Source of the DNA: Hirsutella rhossiliensis
Lineage: Eukaryota; Ascomycota; Sordariomycetes; Hypocreales; Ophiocordycipitaceae
Length of the DNA stretch: 64,000 nt
Direction of reading: 5' to 3'
Assembly (NCBI RefSeq): GCF_020360975.1
Contig: NW_025408667.1
Location: 9,176,001-9,240,000, forward strand
A program made the position numbers and the translations under genes. This document shows, in pieces, positions 37,586 through 49,413 of this stretch. The notes under the pieces were generated by a model. The model searched no databases, was not told the origin of the DNA, and saw only the letters and a program-made list of their open reading frames with translations. The stretch's first letter is position 1. Every line of letters begins with the position of its first letter.

Positions 37586-37977
37586 TATAGTAAAAAGGAG
37601 TGCCTATATAGCCCTATATAAAAGGGAGCGGAGCCTTATATACTAAAGTACCGTCCCTTATATTATAGTACTAAGAGCTACTACTATACGCTAATATAAG
37701 GGGGGCGGGATACTATAAGCTTACTAAAGCTAGCTATACGCCGTTTTATATACCTTTACTCTTTAGCTAAAAGTACTAAAGCCCGACTCTTAGGGCGCGG
37801 CCCTTACTAGTAATATAGTCTATTTAAGAAGCTCGCTTAAGAGGGTATTATATATTATTTACTAACGTTTTTTCCGCGACTAAGCGTATATAGTCCGCGT
37901 AAGGGTTCCGTCCCCCTAGGCATAGTATTAGGTATTATTTAAAGGCGCGCTTCTTTAAAAGCTAGGTAAGGGTATAA
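37586..37977 (+). other. 3' internal part of element C
   Basis: Non-coding-looking sequence between the B insertion and the C 3' LTR, ending in ctaggtaaggg, a weak polypurine tract. No pol-like motif is visible. Confidence 0.6.
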
Positions 37978-38154
37978 TATAAGGGCTTTTACCCTATATA
38001 AGCCTAGACTAGGGTCTAGGCTAAGTCTATATATAAGCGGCTTCTACGCTTATATAAGCTAGGCCTATACTTCTCTTTCTTTTCCCCTTTATAGATTATT
38101 AACCTTCTTTTAATAGACCGTACCTAAGCCTATACCTTTACTTACTCTATAATA
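37978..38154 (+). repeat. 3' LTR of element C
   Basis: 177 bp, matching 29306-29482 with mainly RIP-type differences. The target duplicate TAACG follows at 38155-38159 and copia D sequence resumes there. Confidence 0.85.
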
Positions 38155-38159
38155 TAACG

Positions 38160-41120
38160 TTAGCTAATTTAAAAGATCTAAATCCCCCCTTCTTAATAGT
38201 CTTAAGAAGAGGTCCTAGATAAGGAAATAAAAAAAGAAACTAACGTTAAAGTAGTTAAGGATAACGCTAACTTTAAAGAAAAAAAGGAAGCTATTAGATT
38301 AAATAATCTAGATAAATAAGGACACTATAGGAAAGTAGTAGAGCTAGAAAACGCCTACCTTCCTACGCCTCCTTATATAAAACAAAAAGAAGATCTAAAA
38401 GTAGCTTTCTCTATTAATCTTCTTATCTCGACCCTTAAGGGGGTAGGAAAGGCACCTCTCTTAAAGAAGTACCTAGCTGCCTTTTTATCTTTACTTTAAG
38501 AAGTAAAGGAAGGTATAGGGCCCGATACGGTTCTTAAAGAAGACTAACCTCTCTCTTATTTTAATTGTTTTTCTAACTTCTATCTAATACCTATAAAAGA
38601 CGGTTCCTATAAAGTATTTATAGTAAGCTAGCTCTTTAAGCTATAGCTATTAATAAGGAAGGTATATAAAAGAGACCTCTTAGACCTACTAGTAAACTAA
38701 AAGCAGCTAGAAAAACACCCCTCTAAAGACTAGTTTTTCTAGGCCTAGAAAGACTACCTAGCCTTATATAAAGAGATAGGGTCTTTTAAAGAGGTCCTTA
38801 AGGAAAAGGTAAGAGGAAAATAGGTCCTTAGCTATAAGTAGGTCTTTATCTATAAAACTAATAAATATAGCTTCCTTTAAAAGTATAAGGCCTAGCTAGT
38901 TATTTATAGAAACTAGTAGGAAAAAAGGGATTTACCTACTAAGGCAACTACCTTAGTAGGGATATCTTTTTAGACCCTTATAGCTATAGTAGTAGAATTC
39001 GACCTTAAACTTAATTAGATAGATATAGTTAACGCCTTTGTTAACTACTTACTTAGGGAAGAAGAAGTTATTTATATATACCTTTTACTAGGCTTTTAAT
39101 AGCTAGGAAAGGTTCTATAGCTTAGGAAAGCTCTATATAGACTATAAAGGTTACCCTTTCTTTAGTAATAGTATTTAATAGGTTCCCTTAAAGCCCTAGG
39201 CTTTTAGAAAGTCCTTTAGGAACTATATATAATATAGAAGGGTAAAATTATAGTCTTCTTTTATATCGATAATATTATCTAAGCCTTCCTAAAAAAGGAA
39301 GAAGTATTAGCTAGGGATACTATATAAGGCTTATAATAAAGGTATAATATAACTAAGCTAAGGGAGCTAAAGTAGTTCCTAGGGATATAAATCCTTTAAA
39401 ATAGGTCCTAATAAACTATCTAGCTTACCTAGGACGCCTATATTAATAAGGTCGCTTATAAATTCCTCCTTAATTCCCTCGATAAAAAGCTTCCCTTATA
39501 TAAGGAACGGTGTTCTTTATATAAATAAAGTAGCTATAATATACTCTCCTAATTATATAAGCTAGTAAGTTATATATTAATTATAGATAAAATTCTATCT
39601 TATAGAGTAAGATTCGCTTATTATTTTATATATTATTATATATTAAACGGGTTGCTAGTTACTGTATAATCGAGAATCGAAGGAATAGAGCTAGCTTAGA
39701 ATACTAGCTAAGACCTCTTAAGAATACTAGTACGACTAACCTCCTTTAAATATGAATATTAGTAGAACTAAGATACTTCTAGATATACTTAAGGTATTAT
39801 AAAATTCCTTAGTTTTAGGGCTATATAGTAGCCTAAATCTAGTCCTAAAAGGTTCTTCCGTTTAGCTATAATTATTTATATAAGATAGTATATCCGCTAG
39901 TAGATAAAGATAGAATTATTAACTTTAATACCTCTTTTATATACTAATATACTACAATATAAATTCCGTTGAAAATCCTACCTTATACTCCCTCTTCCCC
40001 TCTATTATATATTCTTACGTAACTCCTTAATTTCCTAAAATTCCGCTTTTACTTATATACCTTAAGACCTCTATACCTATATTAGATAAAGAGCTTTTGC
40101 TTAATCCGTCCTTTTAAGCTAGGGAGTAAGAAAAACACCGATATTAATGAAAGGTAGGCTCCTTACTTTTTTTTAGCTATTTCTACTTAACCGGATATCT
40201 CTTTTACGGTCTCCTAGCTAGCTAAGTATAACTAGAATCCTAGCCCTAGGTACTAAGAAGTAGTAGACTAAGCTATCCTTTATCTCTATTTAATAAGATT
40301 ATATAGTCTACGCCTAGGATAGTAGGGAAGGAAGAAATTAGCTATTAAAATCTTTTTTTATTTAAGCGATTTATTATTTACGGATAATTCCTTAGATAGA
40401 AAGAGCTTATAAAAGTATATTATATCCCTTTTTAAAGGAACTATTACTTAGATAGCTTTAAAGCAAGCTATTATTATAGCTTTTAGTACGGAGGTAGAGC
40501 TACTAGCTCTTTTAAAAGCGTTAAAAGAAGTAATTTTCCTTAGCCGGCTATTAATATCTCTATTACTATAAATTCCGACCTTATTAGCTATAGAATATAA
40601 TAATATATAGACTATATAAATTCTTATAGAAAATAGTAAGCTATTAACCTAGCTATAGTATATCGATATTTACTAGTATTAGTAACGCTAAGAGGTTTAA
40701 AGGGGACTTATTTCCGTCTATTAAGTTCTAACGGTATCGATAAAAGTAAACGGTCTTATAAAGCCCCTACTAAAGTAGAAGCTAGCTATCTTTTTATAGT
40801 AAATTAGGCTAGAAAACGTCTATAAGAAGCTATCCTTAAAGGCCCGCTTTAAGAGTCTATAAGAGAAGCTAATAGCTTATATAAGAAGGTAACGTCTATA
40901 GCTAAAGAAAAGAAAGAGGTCTTCCCTTTATAGGGCCCCCTATTTAATTAGGTTTCTCCTTTCTAAGAAGGCCCCCTTTCTTATAGGACTTTCCCCTCTT
41001 TAGGCCCTTATTCCTTAAGTAGGTCTAAAAGAGCCTAGGGACCTAAAAGGGCCCTTGCTTTCCTTAAGTAAAGGGATAAGTATAAAGCTAAGAACCTCCT
41101 CTATACGCTTACTAGCCCGA
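38160..41120 (+). pseudogene. RT and RNase H relic of copia D
   Basis: It is colinear with 22010-24400 of element A. The RT box reads FYIDNII near 39255-39280, one Asp lost to Asn. RNase H blocks lie at about 40360-40800, after an insertion of about 577 bp at 39494-40070. TAA/TAG stops are dense. Confidence 0.82.
39494..40070. mobile_element. Unclassified insertion of about 577 bp in copia D
   Basis: Sister copies read aagcttccctctac continuously, but D breaks after cttccct and resumes at cctctatacc about 577 bp later. The insert has no coding frame I recognise and keeps a few CA/TG steps. It may be a solo LTR of another family. The target duplication cannot be fixed (a 3-4 bp CCT/CCTC is all I can see). 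Confidence 0.55.
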
Positions 41121-41172
41121 AGCCGTATTAGCTATGCCCTTACTATAAGGGCAGGCTATAGCTAAGGGGGTA

Positions 41173-41657
41173 TATCGCGAAGCGTAGCTTAATTTCGTAG
41201 TTCTCTAAGATATCCTTTAGTAAGAGGGACTAAGGAAGCTAAAAATACCTAGTATAGAAGAAGGAAGAAGGAGCTAAAAAGAGGTATAGAAAGGAGGGTA
41301 GGGGTATAAGGGGAAGTAAAAGTAGCGATAGCTTCTTATAGAGGTAGCGAGAGATAAGACGGATATACTAGTAACGGCTAGAAAGGAGGGGGAAAATTAG
41401 TAAAAGGCTTAGTAGTTAAAAGGATATTAGTAGCTTCTTTAAGTAGGATCTTCTTTATTAATTAAGATACTAGATAGGTATAAAGAGGGGCGTTAGATAA
41501 AAGAAAGAAGGATAATTAAGGCAATATAATAATAATCCCTTACCGTAATTACCGCCCCTATAAGAATTAAAAATCTCTACTCTACCTATCTAACCCCTTA
41601 CTTTTAATTTTACCTTTATATATTTTATATATACTTCTTATATCTCTCTTTACGAGA
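41173..41657 (+). repeat. 3' LTR of copia D
   Basis: 485 bp, preceded by ctaaggggg, starting tatcgcgaagcg and ending tttacgaga. Target duplicate ACTAT follows. Confidence 0.9.
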
Positions 41658-41662
41658 ACTAT

Positions 41663-42010
41663 AATAACGTCCTCTATAAAAGCTAAGTTATTAGTACTCT
41701 TATAAATAGCTAAGGAATAAGTAGTATTTAGCTAGCTAATTAAGGAACTTAGTATTAGTATTAAAAGGACGATAAAGCTCTAGTATAATAATCTTTAAAC
41801 TATTAAGCTTTTAATTAAGCTAAGAGTAAAACTTAAGATAAACCTTAAGTATATTAACGTTTATAAATACTAGCTTTATTAAGAGGTATAGTAAGATCGG
41901 ATATAAGTTAGCTAAATTATATTAATAGATAACCTAGCTAATAGTATAATAAATACGCTTATATATAAAAGTATTAAAGCTTTATTAAGTAATTAAAACT
42001 AGTAATATAG
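41663..42010 (+). pseudogene. Copia K RNase H, second part
   Basis: It resumes the K frame after element D with the SSIKAKLLVL block (consensus SSTEAELLAL), then KHIN-like residues as KYINVYKYQL and DNLAN, the end of a copia RNase H. Together with 25363-25798 it shows that D inserted within RNase H of K. Confidence 0.78.
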
Positions 42011-42740
42011 CTAAAAGATATATTAAGAGATAATATACCTAACTACTATATTAAGGCGTAAAATCCCCTTACTATAATAAACTTAATAATTACTAAATCC
42101 TAATAATAAGAGTACTACTATATATATTAAGCTTAAGGGATTCTAGTAATATAGTTAGATCTTTATTTAGTTATAAAACTATAAAGATCTAAGGGGTAGA
42201 AGTTAGCCTTATTTACTACTAAGAAGTAAAGCTCTTACTAGACTACCCCTTAATTAGTATAATACTATAGCGCTTAAACTTATAATAATCGCGATAGCTT
42301 TACTAAATTAAGATTAATTAATATAAGGAATATATTATTAGAAAGCTTACTTTTAAGATTACTTTTATCTTAAAGGATAACGTCGCTAGTAAAAGTACTA
42401 TAGTACTTAAGCTACTTAAAGGGATACCTTACTATACCTCTCTTTATAAGGAAGGTTATAAATATAACTTATAACTATTAGTTAAATAATAAGAGTAGGT
42501 TATATAACCCTATTAATTATAAGTTCGACTCCTCTTAGGGCGGAGAGTAGGTTATATAACTACGCCCTAGAAGGGGCCCGGTTAATAAACTTAGGGGCCT
42601 AAGGAGATAGGATATAAGGAGGGGGGTTCTCTATATATCTTATCCTCTTAGGTCCTAGCTTTTATCTTTTATATACTATTCCTTTTTACTTAGCCCTATA
42701 GTAGCTATATTCCTTATAAGAGGGGTAATAGTAATAGCTT
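42011..42740 (+). other. 3' region of K: coding-like frame and tRNA-like repeat
   Basis: From about 42007 to 42480 a frame in a different register from RNase H stays open apart from TAA/TAG codons; the product is unrecognised. At 42476-42532 an A-box-like (tagttaaataa) and a B-box-like sequence (agttcgactcc) are spaced as in tRNA genes, but no acceptor stem forms. The core gagtaggttatataac recurs at about 42547 and again after element J at about 49118. GC-richer sequence with ggggcccgg follows near 42570. Confidence 0.45.
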
Positions 42741-42745
42741 TTAAC

Positions 42746-43221
42746 TCTCGCGAAGAGAGATATAAGAAGTATATAAAAATGCACGAAGGTAAAATTAAAA
42801 GTAAGGGGTCGGATAGGTAGGGCAGAGAGATTTAATTCTTACGGGAGTAGCAATTACGGTAGGGGAGTAATTATTATATTGCCTTAATTCTCCTTCTTTT
42901 CTCTATCTAACGCCCCTCTTTATACCTATCTAGCATCTTAATTAATAAAGAAGATCTTACTTAAAGAAGCTACTAATGTCCTTTCGACTACCGAGCTTTT
43001 TACCGGTTTTTCCCCTCCTTTCTAGCCGTTACCGGTATATCCGTCTTATCTTTCGCTACCTCTATAGGAAGCTATCGCTACTTCTACTTCCCCTCTTACC
43101 CCTACCCTCCTCTCTATACCTTCTTTTAGCTCCTTCCTTAAAACCTGTTTTTTAGCTTCCTAGGTCCCTTATACTAAGGGATATCTCCGAGAACTATAAA
43201 ATCAGGCCACGCTTCGCGATA
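42746..43221 (-). repeat. 3' LTR of copia J
   Basis: 476 bp. It starts tctcgcgaagag on plus and ends cttcgcgata. The reversed polypurine tract taccccctta follows it, as expected for a minus-strand element. Confidence 0.9.
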
Positions 43222-43499
43222 TACCCCCTTAGCTATAGCCTGCCCTTATAGAAAGGGTAAAGCTAAATACCTTTAGGCCGGTAAGCGTATAGAGGAGGTC
43301 TTAGTCTATACTTATCCCTTACTCGAGAAATCCGGGTTTTAGCCCTAGGCTCTTTTAGACCTACTTTAGGAAAAGGGGCCTTAAGGAGGAAATTAAGTCC
43401 TATAAGAAAGGGGGGCTTCTCTAAGGATAAGTCCCTAAAAAGAGGGCCTTTAAGAAGAATAAGTCCTAATTAAGCTAGGGGCCCTCCTCTAGGATAAGT

Positions 43500-46400
43500 C
43501 CTAATTCCTCTCTTTAGCTATAGACGTCTCCTTCCTCCTACGTGCTATTAGCTCCTCTCGTAGACTCTTAAGGCGGGCTTCTAAGGATAGCTTCTCTCGA
43601 ACGTCTTCTAGCCTAATTTACTATAAAAAGATAGCTAGCTTCTATTTCGGTAAGGGCTTCGTAAGACCGTTAGCTTTTATCGATACTATTAGAACCTAAC
43701 GGACGGAAATAAGTCCCTTTTAGACCTCTTAGCGTAACTAATACTAGTAGATATCGATATACTATAGCTAGGTTAATAGCTTACTATTTTCCTCCGTAAG
43801 AATCCGTATAGTTTATATATTATCGTATTCTATAGCTAACGGGGACGGAATTTATAGTCGTAAAGATATTAGTAGCCGGTTAAGGAAAATCGCTTCTTTT
43901 AACGCTTTTAAAAGAGCTAGTAGCTTTGCTTCCGTACTTAATATAGTAATAGTAGCTTACTTCGAAGCTCTCTAAGTAATAGTTCCTTTAAAAAGGGATA
44001 TAATATACCCCTATAAGCTCTTTCTATCTAATAAATTATCTATAAAGGACGAATCGCTCGAATAAAGGAAGATTTCGGTAGTATGTTTCCTTCCCTACCC
44101 TCCTAGGCGTAGACTATATAATCTCGTTAAATAGAGATAAAGGATAGCTTTATCTACTACTTCTTAATACCTAGGGCTAGGATTCTAGTTATACCTAGCT
44201 AGCTAGGAGACCGTAAAAGAGATATCCGGTCTAGTAGAAATAGCTGAAAAAAGCAGGGAGCTTACCTTCTATTAATATTAGTGTTTCTCTTACTCCCTAG
44301 CTTAAAAGGACGGATTAAGTAAAAGCTCTTCGTCTAATATAAGCGTAAAGGGAAGCTTCTTATCGAGGGAATTAGGGAGGAATTTATAAGCGACCTTATT
44401 AATATAGGCGTCTTAGGTAAGCTAGATTATCCGTTAGGACCTATTCCTAAGGATTCGTATCCCTAGGAACTACTTTAGCTCCCCTAGCTTAGTTATCTTA
44501 TACCTTTATTATAGGCCTCGTATAGCCTCCCTAGTAGCAGCTTCTTCCTCTTTTACGTAGGCTTAGATAATATCGTCGACGTAGAAGAAGACTATGATTT
44601 TACCCTTCTATATTATATACGGTTCCTAAGGGACTTTCTTAAAGCCTAGGGCTTTAAGGAAACCTATTAAATGCTATTGCTAAAGAAGGGGTGATCTGTA
44701 TAATCTATATAGAGCTTTCCTAAGCTATAGAACCTTTCCTAGCTATTAAAAGCCTAGTAGAAGGCGTATATAAATAACTTCTTCTTCCTTAAGTAAGTAG
44801 TTAATAAAGGCGTTAACTATATCTATCTAATTAAGTTCGAGGTCGAATTCTACTACTATAGCTATAAGGGTCCGAAAAGACATCCCTGCTAGGGTAGTTG
44901 CCCTAGTAGGAAGATCCCCTTTTTCCTACTAGTTCCCGTAGATAACTAGCCGGGCTTTATACTTTTAAAAGAAGCCGTGTTTATTAGTCTTATAGATAAA
45001 GACCTACTTATAGCTAAGGACCTATTTTCCTCTTGCTTTTTCCTTAAGGACCTCTTCGAAAGACCCTATCTCTTTATATAAGGCTAGGTAGTCTTTCTAG
45101 GCCTAGAAAAACTAGTCTCTAAAAGGGGGTTTTTCTAGCTGCTTCTAGTTTACTAGTAGGTCTAGGAGGTCTCTTTTATATACCTTCCTTACTAATAGAG
45201 GTTTAAAAAGCCGGCCTACTATAAACGCTCCGTAGGAACCGTCTTCTATTAGCGTTAGGTAGAAGTCGGAAAAACAATCGAAATAGGGGAGAGGTTAGTC
45301 TTCTTTAGTATCTATATCGGGCCCTATACCTTCCTTTGCTTCTCGAAGTAGGGATAAAAAGGCAGCCGGGTAATCCTTCGAGAGAGGTGCCTTTCCTACC
45401 CCCTTAAGGGCCGAGATAGGAAGACTAACTAAAAAAGCTACTTCTAGATCTTCTTCTTATTCCGTAAGAGGAGGCGTAGGGAGGTAGGCCTATTCTAGCT
45501 CTACCGCTTTCCTATAGTCTCCTTCTTCGTCTAGATTATCTAATTTAGTAGCTTCCTCTTTTTCTTCTTTAAAGTCGGCGTTATCCTCGACTACTTCGAC
45601 GTCGGTTTCTTCTTTTATTTCCTTATCTAGGGCCTCTTCTTAAGACTATTAGGAAAGGGGAATTTAGATCTTCTAAATTAGCTAACGTTAAGAGAGTAAG
45701 AGGGGCTATTAATCCCTCTTTCTATCGAAGAAGCTAGATTCGTCGAAAATTATATCCCTAGTCGAAATAACCTTCTATAGAAGAGGAATCTAGATCCGGA
45801 AGATATTTATAGAATTATACCTAACGAGGTAACTAATAAAGGCTCTTAGATTAAGCTTTCTTTTCTTCTTCCTTTTTAGCTATATATCGGTAGTTATTAC
45901 GTATGCCTTATAGCCGTAAGCACGAAGGTAGGCTAGCGAGGCCCTCTTCTTCGTAAAGAGCTCGAGGGGGGATTTCTAGTCTATTCCTTAGTTTAGTCCC
46001 CTAGGGTCCTTAAGGTCCCTTAGGGTCCGGTTCTAAAGGTAATAGGCGGTCTCAACGACTTCCCTCTATAGGTCGTATAGAAGCCTTATAGTAAGTCTTA
46101 TCGTACGGGCCCTTTCTATTATAGCACCCCTTAATCTTTCTACCCCTCCGTTCTAGGCCTAGGTATTCGGTGCTAACGGGAGGGGTAAAATGCCCCTTTT
46201 TTAAAGCTAATTTAAGATATCCTTCGTAAATAGCTCTCTATTAGACTATATCTTCTTTACCTTATAGCTAAAGTAGGATTTTATCTAGTTAACGAAGTCT
46301 TAGAGGGTAGACTAGTTATACTTACTTAGGTAGGTCTATAAGAAAAAGGGGAAAACCATCCCTAAAAAAGCGTTTATAAAAAACATTACCCTAACGAAGC

Positions 46401-48480
46401 TTTCTTAATCCCTAGAAACGTCGGTCTAGTTAACCTAAATTTCCTTATACGGCTGGTCCGGCCGTACTAGGGTCCGTCTAGAAATTCGTCTCCTAGTCTT
46501 CCCTTAGCCGTAGTATTCGCATTCGACGGTCTTTAGGCCCCTTATTCGTACGCCCTATTATTATCCTAGCTTATATAAAGCTAGGGGGCCCGGGTAACTA
46601 AGTCGTGCGTGCTAAAGAAGACCGTCTCCTTAGGCTGCCGGAAGAGGGTCTTTTATAGTAGACCTATTCCTCCTAGCAGGGAAAGCTAACTTCTCGAGAG
46701 ATTCCTTCCTAAGGATAGGTCGGAATTCGAGAATAAATTAACCGAATTTTTCCTCGATAAGCCTAATAGTCTAATTCTTCTAGACTAGCCTTATAGGCTT
46801 AGACGTTATATCCTAGAAGATTCCTTCCTCTCGAAGAAGGCGGAAGGAAATTAAGCTTATTAAAAATCGAGGGCAAAAAGCTACCCTTTTTCGTCGAAGA
46901 ATTCGTAAAGACCTATTAAGTAATTTTATTATAAAATTTACCCTTCCGTATCCCTCTATCTATACGGTTAATTCCCCGGTAATAAGGTATTCCCTCCGTG
47001 CCTTCTTAAAGGACCGGAATTATAAGAGTATATTATAAATATTAAGGGAAGCACTAGAGTTAATAATAGCTGATTTTCGTAGGGGATAGTTAGAGGGTCC
47101 TAACGGTTAGTCTTGCTAATCCGTAGGAAAGACGAATGCCGGATTTACTATACTAACGATTTTTCCTTAAATTTACGGCTCGAATAAGGGTAGCGGCGTT
47201 AGTTACTATTTCTTAGTAACCCGAATCTCGTCTATCTTCTTCTATAGCGAGGGGTCCTCCTTAAGAGACTATTATATCGTTTCTTATAGCCTCTTTAAAG
47301 GGTTAAATCCTTTAGGTCGGTTTTCCTCGAAGACCTACTAGTATTATAATAATCAATAGCCTAGGGATTTATAGGCTAGGCAGCCGTTTCGCTTAGTCTT
47401 TTATTTCTTCGAGGAATCCTTATCCCGATCTAGAAGGTCTGCTTAAAAACCTCCCCTTTTTACCCCTTATTGCTAATTTTAACGAAGAGGTTCGATTTCG
47501 ACTAGTTCCCTGATTTTTCGACTAACGGACTAAAAGGTCTATTAAGGGACTAGTCGGGCCTATCTAGCTAACGGGACCGGGGCCGGGCCCGGAGCAAGAG
47601 GCGGAGCTAGGGCCGGGACCGGGGCAGCTATTAATAACGGTGTTAAGGCTCTCGAGGGAGGAGGAGCTAAAGGAGCAACAGCCGCAGCAGCAGCAGCGGG
47701 AACCGCAGTAGCAAGGGCTGCAGCAGCTGCAGGGGCAGCAGGTCGAGCCGTCTAGGTCGAGTGCTAGCTACGAAGGAATAAGACTACTTGCTATTATACT
47801 CTAGCAGCCTCTTCGTCTAGTTCCCGGCTAGCCTCTCGAAAGATAGTCGAGTAACCGTTACTAATCGGCTTTATTAGCAGAGATATATCCTATAGCCACT
47901 AGCTAGAAAGAGCTTCTATAAGGAAGTATTAGTTAGCTTCCTTAAGGATTTCTTCCTACTTAGCTAGCTACGAAGAAGCTAGTAGGTTCCTAGTAGAAAA
48001 AGCTCCTAGGTAGGCTATATAGGTCTTCCTAATACGGTTAGTTATATAACCTCTCGAGGGCGCTATTAAGGTCTCGAGCTTTAAAAGCTACTACCTAGGA
48101 GTCTCTTCCTCTCGAAGAGTAATTAGCTTTACGGCACTAACGGATTCCGTTATTACTATACGTACGGCAGTTAGTAGCTTCGTCTCGTAAAGGTATTCCT
48201 TACGGTGACTCTCGTAGTTACCTAAGGTAGCAGAAAAAGCTCTCTACTATACGGAGGTTAGCTCGGAGAAGAGGGATACTCCCTCTATAAATTCCGTTGC
48301 CCTAGGACGAAGAGGGGGCTCGAGAGGGTCCTGCTTATTAAAGAAGACCAAATTATAGATAGTTCTATTTATACGAGCCCGTAGCTCCTTTACCTACTTA
48401 TCCTAATCTTAGGGCTCTATAAGAATCGTCCTACGGACCGTAGGGACGGTAGAGGAGTCGGTTTTCGTTATCGTTGCGGA
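43500..48480 (-). pseudogene. gag-pol relic of copia J
   Basis: On the minus strand the order is gag (about 48480-47400), protease near 47080, integrase about 46600-45690, RT about 44990-44400 with FYVDDII, and RNase H about 44060-43620. It is colinear with A and L. A Pro/Ala-rich gag linker lies at about 47560-47760, where the plus strand reads as CAG/CCG-rich repeats. It is broken by TAG/TAA codons in every domain. Confidence 0.86.
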
Positions 48481-48600
48481 AGAGGGGGGATAGAAAAGTC
48501 GGGTAAAAATCGGCTTTTCTAATAAGAAGGGTAAAAGGAAGCTACGAGGGATATAAGAAAGGTGCCTTTTATAGTAGCTAGAAGGTATAGGAATTCTATT

Positions 48601-48617
48601 CCTCCCGGGCTTATAAC
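48601..48617 (-). other. Primer-binding site of copia J
   Basis: Reverse complement gttataagcccgggagg directly follows the 5' LTR, as in A and L. It is an initiator tRNA-Met anticodon-type site. Confidence 0.58.
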
Positions 48618-49093
48618 TCTCGTAAAGAGAGATACGAGAAGTATATAAAAATACACGAAGGTAAAATTAGAAGTAAGGGGTCGGATAGGCAGGGCAGAGA
48701 GATTTGATTCTTATAGGAGCAGTAATTGCGGTAGGGGAGTGATTATTATATTGCCTTAATTCTCCTTCTTTCCTCTATCTAACGCCCCTCTTTATACCTA
48801 TCTAGTATCTTAATTAATAAAGAAGATCCTGCTTAAAGAAGCTATTAATGTCCTTTCGACTACCGAGCTTTTTGCCGGTTTTTCCCCTCCTTTCTAGCCG
48901 TTGCCGGTATATCCGTCTTATCTTTCGCTACCTCTATAGGAAGCTATCGCCACTTCTGCTTCCCCTCTTGCCCCCACCCTCCTCTCTGCACCTTCTTTTA
49001 GCTCCTTCCTTAAAACCTGTTTTTTAGCTTCCTAGGTCCCTCGTGCTAAGGGATATCTCCGAGAACTGCGAAATCAGGCCACGCTTCGCGATA
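48618..49093 (-). repeat. 5' LTR of copia J
   Basis: 476 bp, ending ccacgcttcgcgata, followed by target duplicate TTAAC. It matches 42746-43221. Confidence 0.9.
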
Positions 49094-49098
49094 TTAAC

Positions 49099-49413
49099 TA
49101 CTAGTTAAGCGGTAAGAGTAGGTTATATAACCCTAACTAACTAATAATTTAAACCCTCCTTAGGTATAAGGGGGCACCTAGGGCTACGCCTTCTAAGGTC
49201 GCGTAGTACTAGGTACTAAATAACCTTCCCTTTTACTATATTTACTATCCCTTTTTATAAGATATAATTAAAAGCCTCCCTTATTTTTAGATAACCTCCT
49301 TAAATAAATAATAAAGTAGCTAAATTTAATATTAAAATGGCTTTATATTTATAAGACTAAACGCTCTTCTACTTACTACCCTACTATCTAAAAGCTAAGG
49401 TTATAAGGGGGTA
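49099..49413 (+). other. 3' untranslated region of copia K
   Basis: It continues K after J, with the second gttaagcggtaagagtagg motif at about 49105-49123 and AT-rich sequence. It ends in the polypurine tract ttataaggggg (49401-49411), which precedes the K LTR. No gene seen. Confidence 0.5.

Larger units (their letters stand above)
29306..38154 (+). mobile_element. Short gag-only LTR element C, interrupted by B
   Basis: Two 177-bp LTRs (29306-29482 and 37978-38154) are flanked by TAATA (29301-29305) and TAACG (38155-38159), which agree after two RIP-type changes. Without gypsy B and its duplicated target the element is about 1.86 kb. It holds a gag-like frame with a zinc-knuckle relic but no room for a pol. 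It inserted into copia D. A second, reversed, truncated copy lies at 24936-25362. The gag-only structure resembles the non-autonomous terminal-repeat gag elements described in plants. Confidence 0.82.
25804..41657 (+). mobile_element. Copia element D, split by nested elements
   Basis: It is bounded by LTRs 25804-26289 and 41173-41657 and target duplicates ACTAT (25799-25803 and 41658-41662). The first 20 bases of its 5' LTR differ from the less mutated family LTR only by C-to-T and G-to-A. D carries element C in the integrase-to-RT spacer, a 72-bp tandem duplication in integrase, and an unclassified insertion of about 577 bp upstream of RNase H. It is inserted in the RNase H of K. It is more mutated than A, J and L, so it is probably older. 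Confidence 0.9.
42746..49093 (-). mobile_element. Complete Ty1/copia element J (6348 bp), minus strand
   Basis: Two 476-bp LTRs (42746-43221 and 48618-49093) and target duplicate TTAAC (42741-42745, 49094-49098) bound it. All domains read on the minus strand. J keeps the RT box FYVDDII (reverse of about 44570-44600) and more CA/TG steps than D, so it is one of the less damaged family members. TAG/TAA stops still disable it. It inserted in the 3' region of K. Confidence 0.92.

Noticed and set aside
42470..42540. Functional tRNA gene
   Set aside because: Box-like sequences are present, but acceptor and T stems do not pair and the anticodon loop lacks a proper layout.
1..49000. Stop-codon reassignment (reading TAG/TAA as Gln or Trp) to explain open frames
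   Set aside because: The same changes hit non-coding LTRs and convert Cys, His, Asp and Gly codons by C-to-T and G-to-A, so mutation (RIP) explains all of it.
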